A stretch of 64,000 nt of DNA from Paraburkholderia sp. BL10I2N1 (GTDB lineage Bacteria > Pseudomonadota > Gammaproteobacteria > Burkholderiales > Burkholderiaceae). A program made the translations under genes and the position numbers. The stretch is taken from the NCBI RefSeq assembly GCF_004361815.1, contig NZ_SNWA01000001.1, positions 2,418,001 to 2,482,000 on the forward strand, given 5' to 3'. This document shows, one piece after another, positions 19,442 through 25,915 of the stretch (the stretch's first letter is position 1; each line of letters opens with the position of its first letter). A model generated the notes under the pieces. It worked only from the letters and a program-made list of their open reading frames with translations. It did not search any database and was not told the origin of the DNA.

Positions 19442-21025
19442 TCAGTGACCGCTGTTAAGCGCGGCGATCGCCAGGCCGTTGTGCTGCAGGTTGCCAGCGC
19501 CACCGGCGATGTTCACACCGATGTTCCCCGTCGAATTGTTCAGTGCGCCGGCGCCCAGCATGGCGGTGCCCTGGAACTGACCTTTTACCGACATCGTTGC
19601 CGATTGCGAGTCTTCGTCCGTGGCGACCATGGCCGTCGTCTTCGCGGCGCCCGGGCTCGTCGTCGTGACCGCGCCCGCGAGGCTGTTGTTCTGGCCGTTG
19701 CCAATACCGGACGCGACGTTCACGCCGACATTGCCCGACACGTTTTGCAGCGAGTTATCGCCGATCGACGCGTTCAGATTGAAGTTGTTGATCTTCGCCT
19801 TGCCCGAAGTCGACTGCTTGTTGAAGATCTGCGCATTGCCGAACACGTTGCCGACGTCCACCGAAGCGAGCGACGTGTCGTTGCTTTGGGCGTTGTCGAT
19901 GCCTTCGGCGATGTTGATGCCGAGATTGCCCGATACGCCTGAAGCCGCGCCGGCGCCCGTCGTGGCATTCAGCGTGCCGGCGACGCGCGTGTCATAGACC
20001 TGCGTGATATGACCCGTGGTCTTCTCGTCGGTGGTTGTCAGCGTGTCGTTGACGCTATAGCCCCAGGCATGCGAGGACTGCGTCTGCCTTGCGTACGAAG
20101 ACGAACTGGTGCTTGCTTCACTGCGCGTTGACGAGTCGTTATGCGCGTACGTCCTGGTGGAGTTCTTCGACTTGTTGCCCGAGCCGCTATCAGACGCGGT
20201 TGCACTCCAGCTTTGAGTGGCATCCGCGTAGGCCGCGTGGTTGGCATCGGCGCTCTTCGTCGAGTTCGATGTGCTGTTCGAGTTGTAGCCCTCGGAAGCA
20301 GTGGTCGAACTGCCGTTGTTATGCTGCTTGTCGTAGCCCTTCGAAGTCTGCTCTGAACCGCTCAGCGTCACACTGGCGGAGCCGTTCTGGAAGTCGCCGC
20401 TGCTCGAAGTAGAGATGCCTACAGTCACGGTTCCCGATCCGTTTTGATTGTCGTGGCCGTTCGCATAGCTGGAATGGGCGTCGGTGCTCGCGTAGTTGCT
20501 GTTTTGCGATTTCGACTTGTTGCTCGACGACGCGCTGTTGCTGGCCCAGCCGGAGTCGCTCGTCATGTGCGCCTGGCTCGATTCCGACGCGCTCTCCGTA
20601 TTGCCGTACGCGTAGTTGCTGGAGTAGCTCTTCGTCGTGGTCGAGTTGGACATGTCCGACGATGTCGACATGTGCGAGTGGGCCGACTGATGCGCCGTCG
20701 TGAACGAGCTGTTGTTGTAGGAACTGTTCGTGCCGGTGCCCACTACACTCTTATTGCTGTCGTTATAGGTCGTCGTGACGGCGCCCTTTACGTAGCTCTG
20801 CGCCTGCGGATCGAGCGAAGCATAGGTGTGGATGCTCTGGTTGTTATTGACTACCGCGCCGGCCGTGCTCGACACCCGCACGCAACCGAACAGCGTCACC
20901 CAGCCTTCGATGCCGACCTCCTCGCCCACGATCGTCGCATTGAAGATGTAAGGATTGTGTGGCGAAGCAAAGGCGGAACCCGTAGCTGCCGCAAAGACTG
21001 CCGCTGCAATAATAGTGCGTTTCAT
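19442..21025 (-). CDS. Large Ser/Asn-rich repeat protein, FapC-like amyloid subunit candidate
   Basis: 527 residues: signal peptide (1-20, ending GSAFA), a short conserved head (NATIVGEEVGIEGWVTLFGC), a low-complexity Ser/Asn/Thr-rich stretch (about 88-335), then three imperfect repeats: SGNLGINIAEGIDNAQSN (365-382), SGNVGVNVASGIGNGQNN (430-447) and TGNIGVNIAGGAGNLQHN (499-516). FapC, the main Pseudomonas amyloid, likewise has three repeats joined by variable linkers, though it is shorter. Position (before the C39 gene) and size suggest the major fibre subunit. There is a single Cys (48) outside the signal peptide and no CxxC pair. It is not like curli CsgA, whose repeats are Ser-x5-Gln-x4-Asn-x5-Gln. 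Confidence 0.7.
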   Translation of the reverse strand: MKRTIIAAAVFAAATGSAFASPHNPYIFNATIVGEEVGIEGWVTLFGCVRVSSTAGAVVNNNQSIHTYASLDPQAQSYVKGAVTTTYNDSNKSVVGTGTNSSYNNSSFTTAHQSAHSHMSTSSDMSNSTTTKSYSSNYAYGNTESASESSQAHMTSDSGWASNSASSSNKSKSQNSNYASTDAHSSYANGHDNQNGSGTVTVGISTSSSGDFQNGSASVTLSGSEQTSKGYDKQHNNGSSTTASEGYNSNSTSNSTKSADANHAAYADATQSWSATASDSGSGNKSKNSTRTYAHNDSSTRSEASTSSSSYARQTQSSHAWGYSVNDTLTTTDEKTTGHITQVYDTRVAGTLNATTGAGAASGVSGNLGINIAEGIDNAQSNDTSLASVDVGNVFGNAQIFNKQSTSGKAKINNFNLNASIGDNSLQNVSGNVGVNVASGIGNGQNNSLAGAVTTTSPGAAKTTAMVATDEDSQSATMSVKGQFQGTAMLGAGALNNSTGNIGVNIAGGAGNLQHNGLAIAALNSGH

Positions 21026-21053
21026 TTTTTCGCTCCGATACGAGTGTGGCTAT

Positions 21054-21701
21054 TTAGAAAAGAGTGCCCGCCGGGGGACGGAGCACAAAACTGTTTGCCG
21101 TTGCATTACCGGCACCGGCAGTCTGGTTGATCTGGACGATCCCGCTGGCGTTCTTGAAGGCGTCACTGGAAATGTTTGCCTCGCGAACCCTCTCAACCCC
21201 GATGGATTGACCCCGACCACCGTTTTTCGGGGCCGCTGCGGATAACACCCCATCCGAGACGGTCTCGACTCCGAGCGCCGCGGTGCCGAGCTGCACACTG
21301 TTTTGCTGGAGATTCCCTGCGCCCGCAGACTGGTTCAGCATCACCGCTCCGGACGTGCTGGAAAACGCATTGCCTTCGATCGTGGCGCGCGCGGCCTTCA
21401 CCTTCGCCGCGCCTGTCGCACCCTGCGCGCTCGCGTTGTCATTCGCTGTTGCGCCGCCTGTGGTGATCGTCATCTGGTTCGCCTGAACGTTATCGAGGCC
21501 GGCGGCTTCGTTGACCGCGATCGCGCCGTGCACGTTTGCCGCGGCGCCGTTGGCGATCGTCGCGTCGGCGCTGACTTGTGGAACGCGTGGAACGGCCTGC
21601 GCGTGCGCGGCCTGCGGCAAGAAGGCGGCGGCTGCGGTCCCCGCCACGCAGGCGCACGCGAGCACCGCACGCCGCAGGCTGGGAGTGTGGCGCGGGCTCA
21701 T
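21054..21701 (-). CDS. Secreted three-repeat protein, FapB-like minor subunit candidate
   Basis: 215 residues with a signal peptide ending AAHA (about 1-34). Three repeats are spaced evenly: HGAIAVNEAAGLDNVQANQ (58-76), SGAVMLNQSAGAGNLQQNS (117-135) and SGIVQINQTAGAGNATANS (186-204); the shared pattern is G-x4-N-x2-AG-x2-N-x3-N. This is the same motif class as in the next gene, with linkers that are Ala-rich rather than Ser/Asn-rich. FapB of Pseudomonas, a fibre nucleator, is of similar length and also has three repeats. Its start overlaps the previous gene by 4 bases, so translation is coupled; the FapC-like gene follows after 28 bp. Confidence 0.65.
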   Translation of the reverse strand: MSPRHTPSLRRAVLACACVAGTAAAAFLPQAAHAQAVPRVPQVSADATIANGAAANVHGAIAVNEAAGLDNVQANQMTITTGGATANDNASAQGATGAAKVKAARATIEGNAFSSTSGAVMLNQSAGAGNLQQNSVQLGTAALGVETVSDGVLSAAAPKNGGRGQSIGVERVREANISSDAFKNASGIVQINQTAGAGNATANSFVLRPPAGTLF

Positions 21702-22201
21702 TTCAGGCCTCCCAGCGCGCCACCGAGAGCGGTTGACAGCGGTGCGAGCGCCCCCGATACCGACGAGGAAATCGTGCCGCCAATTCCTGGTGCCGCTTGC
21801 CCGATGCCGCCGTTGCCGAGCGCGACGTTGTTGCCCGTGGTATTGCCGCTCAGGATGCGCGTGACCGCCTGCAGTCCGGCTGACCCGACGCTGCCGTCAG
21901 CAAGGCCGGTCGAGCCGTGCGCGCCTGTCAGCTCCGCGTCGGACACCAGCATCGCGATCGCCGGATTGAAGCTGTTGGCCGGGAAGGTGGTCGCCCGCAC
22001 CATCACCGGGTCGTCGCTCTTCGGGACGCTGTCGTAGGCGATGCGCGGGGTGACCTGACGCTCGACGATGATGTCGCCGGGATTGACGCTTTGCTGGGCG
22101 TTTGCCAGCGTCGCGGCGCTGGCCGCCAGCATGCCGACGAGCGCGGCGACGAATGGCGCGTACAGACTGCGCGCACGCATCGTCCGGATTGAAGCGGTCA
22201 T
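21698..22201 (-). CDS. Small secreted protein with double-glycine leader-like motif
   Basis: 167 residues from the ATG at 22201; the signal peptide ends near ANA (residue 35). VSDAELTGAHGS (86-97) fits the double-glycine leader pattern (hydrophobic -12, Glu -8, Leu -7, Gly -2, small -1) well. What follows is Gly/Ser-rich (GLADGSVGSAG, ISSSVSGALAPLSTALGGALGG). It is the second gene of the operon and could be the FapA-position chaperone or a substrate of the C39 peptidase. No recognised domain was seen. Confidence 0.6.
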   Translation of the reverse strand: MTASIRTMRARSLYAPFVAALVGMLAASAATLANAQQSVNPGDIIVERQVTPRIAYDSVPKSDDPVMVRATTFPANSFNPAIAMLVSDAELTGAHGSTGLADGSVGSAGLQAVTRILSGNTTGNNVALGNGGIGQAAPGIGGTISSSVSGALAPLSTALGGALGGLK

Positions 22202-22284
22202 GACAGTGCCCCCGTTAGTGAACCGAAGTGCCAAGTCAGGTGCTGTGGCGATCCGGACCATCATTCATTTACTTGCCGCTCAAA

Positions 22285-22764
22285 TCACTTCCTGACATAA
22301 CTTGCGACGTTGCTCTGCTGGGCGCGCGCCGCATCCACCGGAATCGGCAATGGCGTCGGCGGAGCGATCTCGTCCCACAACGTGACGGAGCCGCCGCGCA
22401 ACTGCGGGGCCGCTGCGACCATCACCATGCCGGCGGCACCGCCGCGCTGCCGGGACAGCATCTGGTCGTCGAGCACAACATCGTTCACGGATGCAGCATC
22501 GGCGGGGACGCTTTGCGCCTCTTCGGTCGAGTCACCGCTTTGCGCAGACGTATCCACTGCCGCAGTGCTATCTGCCGAGGCTTTGAGAGCAGGTGCGGCT
22601 GCGAGCGCTGGGTCTGCAAGACTGGCCGATGGGACACTCGTGGCGGGCACGGAAGCCGCGTCGGCGGCGAACACGTCGATCGGCAATGCCATCGACGCCA
22701 CCGCAACGCAAAGGGCGGCACCAAGCGCAGTAAAGTTAGGGTCGATGCGGAAAGGGAGTCGCAT
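22285..22764 (-). CDS. First operon gene: secreted protein with Gly-Gly motif
   Basis: 159 residues from the ATG at 22764, placed by an AAGGAG site 7 bases upstream and by the signal peptide (1-34) that follows; an earlier in-frame ATG at 22830 lies upstream of the predicted promoter. An Ala/Ser/Asp-rich linker (35-95) leads to LDDQMLSRQRGG (98-109), which resembles a C39-type double-glycine site, then a short tail ending ASYVRK. No domain is recognised. Its place at the operon head, right behind a sigma-54-type promoter, matches fapA by position only. Confidence 0.6.
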   Translation of the reverse strand: MRLPFRIDPNFTALGAALCVAVASMALPIDVFAADAASVPATSVPSASLADPALAAAPALKASADSTAAVDTSAQSGDSTEEAQSVPADAASVNDVVLDDQMLSRQRGGAAGMVMVAAAPQLRGGSVTLWDEIAPPTPLPIPVDAARAQQSNVASYVRK

Positions 22765-22791
22765 GATGTGTCTCCTTGGTGGAGGACATTT

Positions 22792-22807
22792 AGCGAAACG
22801 TGTGCCA
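22792..22807 (-). promoter_or_regulatory. Sigma-54-type promoter of the amyloid-like operon
   Basis: The minus strand reads TGGCACACGTTTCGCT, matching TGGCACG-N4-TTGCT at all but two positions and keeping the essential GG-N10-GC. Transcription would start near 22782, giving an 18-base leader holding the AAGGAG site of the first gene. Confidence 0.75.
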
Positions 22808-22882
22808 TCAGCCGCAATCCATTGGTACATCTGGACTGCTCTGTGTCGGACTCAGGTCAGAAAAGGCAAAACGCCTAAAAAT

Positions 22883-22898
22883 GTTTCAGGCCTGAAAC
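22883..22898. promoter_or_regulatory. 16-bp palindrome, candidate enhancer site
   Basis: GTTTCAGGCCTGAAAC is perfectly symmetric and lies 76 bp upstream of the -24 element, where sigma-54 activators bind. A degenerate copy (22851-22863, ACTCAGGTCAGAAA-like) sits 34 bp nearer, about three helical turns away. Confidence 0.55.
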
Positions 22899-23302
22899 GA
22901 ACGGAAGAAAATACCTGTATTTCTGAAAAAAGCGGTATCGGGGAAAAGTCGGACCAAAGGAGTGAGTGGTCTGTGAAAACGATTTATTAACAGTTTGCAG
23001 ACAACGGCAACCGCCCGAGGAGCCTTATCTGTGGCGGATTTGCAGATTTAATTTGCATAAATGTTTTCCGGCGAGCGCGCGTATAGTAAGCTCTCGAAAA
23101 ACAGCATCACTTTAAAAAAGCCCCATCGAGGGCCGTCTCAATACACACACGCCGCTTTTCGGGGATCCGCTGTCCGCACGGAATGGAATGGCCGTTCGGT
23201 TTTTGCCACACGGCGAAATCCCAACATAAGTCAGCGTGTCTGGAAACTGTTCAGGTGCGTGCCGTCATCCTTAACGTGTACGTTGACGAGAGGATCTGAA
23301 TA

Positions 23303-24697
23303 ATGGAACCCGCAACGCGGCAATTGATTTACGTTACTCGCGATCCCAGCGCGGATCTGAACACGCGCTTTCACCAGCGTGGCTGGCATGTCGAAGTCGT
23401 CACTTCGGCTCGTGATGTCCGTCGTGCCGTGCGTGCCGGGTCGGCGGCGGGTGGCTTGCTGGATCTGTCGAGCCGTTTCCAGCCACATGAGATTGTCGGT
23501 TTCGAAGCCTGTCTCACGATGCCCAACGTCGGCTGGGTCGCCGCGACCACGCCCGGGCAACTGCAGGATGCGGCGCTCCGCCGCCTTGTGCGCGACTACT
23601 GTTTCGATTACGTAACGGTCCCTTACTCCGGCGACAGGATCGTCGATTCGGTGGGCCACGCCTACGGCATGATCTCGCTCGGCGAGCCTGCCTCGAATGA
23701 TTCGGGCACGACCGGCAACGAAGGCGAGATGGTCGGTTCGTGCGACGCGATGCTGGCGCTGTTCCGCTCGATCCGCAAGGTTGCCATGACCGACGCGCCG
23801 GTTTTCATCTCGGGCGAGTCGGGCACGGGCAAGGAGTTGACGGCGGTCGCCATTCACGAGCGCTCGGCCCGCCGCAGCGCGCCCTTTGTGCCGATCAACT
23901 GCGGTGCGATTCCGCCTCATTTGCTGCAATCGGAACTGTTCGGTTACGAGCGCGGCGCGTTCACGGGCGCCAACCAGCGCAAGATCGGACGCGTCGAAGC
24001 AGCCAACGGCGGAACGCTCTTTCTCGACGAAATTGGTGACCTGCCGATGGAAAGCCAGGCGAGCCTGTTGCGCTTTCTGCAGGAGGGCAAGGTCGAACGG
24101 CTTGGTGGCCACGGGTCGACTGCCGTCGATGTACGGATCATTTCCGCGACCCACGTCGATATGCATACAGCGATGATCGAAGGGCGCTTCCGCGCGGACC
24201 TTTATCACCGTCTGTGCGTCCTGCAGATCGACGAGCCGCCGCTGCGCGCGCGGGGCAAGGATATCGAGCTGCTGGCGCGCCACATGCTCGAACGCTTCCG
24301 CAAGGACGCGAGCCGGCGTCTGCGCGGTTTCTCACCGGACGCGATTGCCGCGCTGCATAACTACAGCTGGCCCGGCAATGTGCGCGAGCTGATCAACCGG
24401 GTGAGGCGCGCGATCGTGATGTCTGAAGGACGCGCGATCACGGCCCGCGATCTCGAACTCGCCGACTATGTCGAGATCGTGCCGGTATCGCTCGCGCAGG
24501 CCCGTGAAGCGGCTGAACGGCAGGCGATCGAACTGGCGCTGTTGCGGCATCGAGGTCGTCTTGGCGATGCAGCCCAGGAGCTCGGCATTTCGCGCGTGAC
24601 GCTGTACCGGTTGTTGTGTTCGCACGGCATGCGGCACATGGACGGCGAGCCGCTCACGGGGCATCCCGACCTGCCCGCTACGATTCCGCATCTCTGA
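23303..24697 (+). CDS. VpsR-like sigma-54-dependent activator (paralogue 2)
   Basis: 464 residues: receiver-like domain without a clear kinase partner (1-125; GLLDLSS around Asp54), AAA+ domain with GESGTGKE (171-178), GAFTGA (218-223) and [10 protein letters not shown] (239-248), and a Fis-type HTH ([16 protein letters not shown]). The AAA+ cores of this protein and of the activator at 14686-16092 are nearly identical over long stretches (e.g. [19 protein letters not shown]), whereas N-terminal domains differ more, suggesting duplication and different input signals. It is divergent from the amyloid-like operon across the sigma-54-type promoter, so is the likeliest direct activator. Confidence 0.92.
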   Translation: MEPATRQLIYVTRDPSADLNTRFHQRGWHVEVVTSARDVRRAVRAGSAAGGLLDLSSRFQPHEIVGFEACLTMPNVGWVAATTPGQLQDAALRRLVRDYCFDYVTVPYSGDRIVDSVGHAYGMISLGEPASNDSGTTGNEGEMVGSCDAMLALFRSIRKVAMTDAPVFISGESGTGKELTAVAIHERSARRSAPFVPINCGAIPPHLLQSELFGYERGAFTGANQRKIGRVEAANGGTLFLDEIGDLPMESQASLLRFLQEGKVERLGGHGSTAVDVRIISATHVDMHTAMIEGRFRADLYHRLCVLQIDEPPLRARGKDIELLARHMLERFRKDASRRLRGFSPDAIAALHNYSWPGNVRELINRVRRAIVMSEGRAITARDLELADYVEIVPVSLAQAREAAERQAIELALLRHRGRLGDAAQELGISRVTLYRLLCSHGMRHMDGEPLTGHPDLPATIPHL

Positions 24698-24858
24698 GCT
24701 TCTGCAGGCGCAGCCTGTACCTTCATCGGGTTCCGGACGGCTGGCTCATCTCCGATGATAAAAACGCGCGGCGCGGCGAGAGCCCGCCGCGCTTGCTAGA
24801 ATCGGGGATTGTCGCCAGAAAATCCGGTGCGCATCGCGCCCGGCTGAAGGGAACCCGA

Positions 24859-25830
24859 ATGAAACAATACCTCGACCTCGTCCGCCAGATCCTGGATACC
24901 GGCACGTGGCAGGAAAACCGCACGGGCATCCGCACGATCAGCATGCCCGGCGCGATGATGCGCTTCGATCTGCAGCAGGGTTTCCCTGCCGTCACCACCA
25001 AAAAGCTGGCTTTCAAATCGGCCGTGGGCGAACTGGTCGGGTTTCTGCGCGCATCGCGCAGCGCGGCGGAGTTTCGGGCGCTCGGCTGCAAGGTCTGGGA
25101 CGCGAACGCAAACGACAATCCCCACTGGCTTGCGAATCCCTATCGCGAGGGTCCCGACGACCTCGGCGACGTTTATGGCGTGCAATGGCGCAAGTGGCCT
25201 GCCTACAAGGTGCTGGATGCGAGCAAGGCGGCGCAGATCGACGACGCGACTGCGCGCGGTTTTCACGTGATCACGGAGTTCGCGGAAGAGGGCGGCCGCA
25301 AGGTGCTGCTCTACAAGGCGATCGACCAATTGCGGCAGTGCCTCGATACGATCATGCAGAACCCGTCGGACCGCCGCATTCTGTTTCATGCGTGGAATCC
25401 GGCGGTGCTCGACCAGATTGCGCTGCCCGCGTGCCATCTGCTGTATCAGTTCCTGCCGAATGTGACGAAGCGGGAGATTTCCCTATGCCTGTATATACGC
25501 AGTAACGATGTGGGACTCGGCACGCCGTTCAATCTGACCGAAGGCGCGGCGCTGCTGCACCTCGTGGGCCGTCTGACGGGTTACACGCCGCGCTGGTTCA
25601 CGTATTTCATCGGTGACGCGCACATCTACGAAAACCAGCTCGACATGCTGCAACAGCAGCTCACGCGGAAGCCGTTCGAGAGCCCGTCGTTTGCGATTTC
25701 AGACCGCGTGCCTGCCTATGCGCAGACCGGCGTCTATGAGCCGGAGTGGCTGGAGAAGATCGAGCCGTCGGACTTTTCGCTTGTCGGCTACCGGCACCAC
25801 GAGCCGCTGACCGCGCCAATGGCCGTGTAG
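24859..25830 (+). CDS. thyA: Thymidylate synthase
   Basis: 323 residues from the ATG at 24859. It makes dTMP from dUMP with methylene-tetrahydrofolate. Catalytic Cys lies in [10 protein letters not shown]; the [15 protein letters not shown] and [11 protein letters not shown] segments bind nucleotide. It is longer than the 264-residue E. coli enzyme because of an insertion after [21 protein letters not shown] (about 50 residues) found in the long-form ThyA group. Terminator directly follows. Confidence 0.97.
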   Translation: MKQYLDLVRQILDTGTWQENRTGIRTISMPGAMMRFDLQQGFPAVTTKKLAFKSAVGELVGFLRASRSAAEFRALGCKVWDANANDNPHWLANPYREGPDDLGDVYGVQWRKWPAYKVLDASKAAQIDDATARGFHVITEFAEEGGRKVLLYKAIDQLRQCLDTIMQNPSDRRILFHAWNPAVLDQIALPACHLLYQFLPNVTKREISLCLYIRSNDVGLGTPFNLTEGAALLHLVGRLTGYTPRWFTYFIGDAHIYENQLDMLQQQLTRKPFESPSFAISDRVPAYAQTGVYEPEWLEKIEPSDFSLVGYRHHEPLTAPMAV

Positions 25831-25848
25831 GCCGGTTGTGTCGAAATA

Positions 25849-25888
25849 AGAAAGCCCGCAGTTCACAGTTGAACTGCGGGCTTTTTTT
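25849..25888. terminator. Bidirectional terminator between thyA and the DUF6600 gene
   Basis: AAAGCCCGCAGTTCA/TGAACTGCGGGCTTT stem (25851-25865 and 25870-25884) followed by T7; the A-rich left flank serves the opposite strand. Confidence 0.93.
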
Positions 25889-25915
25889 CGTCCTGCTGCC
25901 ATTAAAGGCCCGCGG

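Larger units (their letters stand above)
22765..23302. other. Divergent regulatory region between the amyloid-like operon and activator 2
   Basis: 538 bp without a gene, AT-richer than its surroundings at about 22860-23110. It holds the sigma-54-type promoter (22792-22807), the 16-bp palindrome (22883-22898), a shorter AGGC/GCCT inverted repeat (22864-22876), and a degenerate relative of the palindrome at 22851-22863. No clear sigma-70 promoter for the activator gene and no exact IHF site were identified by eye. Confidence 0.7.

Noticed and set aside
19442..21025. Curli subunit or autotransporter adhesin identity for the Ser/Asn-rich protein
   Set aside because: Repeats lack the curli Ser-Gln-Asn-Gln spacing, there is no csg gene, and no C-terminal autotransporter barrel; a separate barrel gene is present instead.
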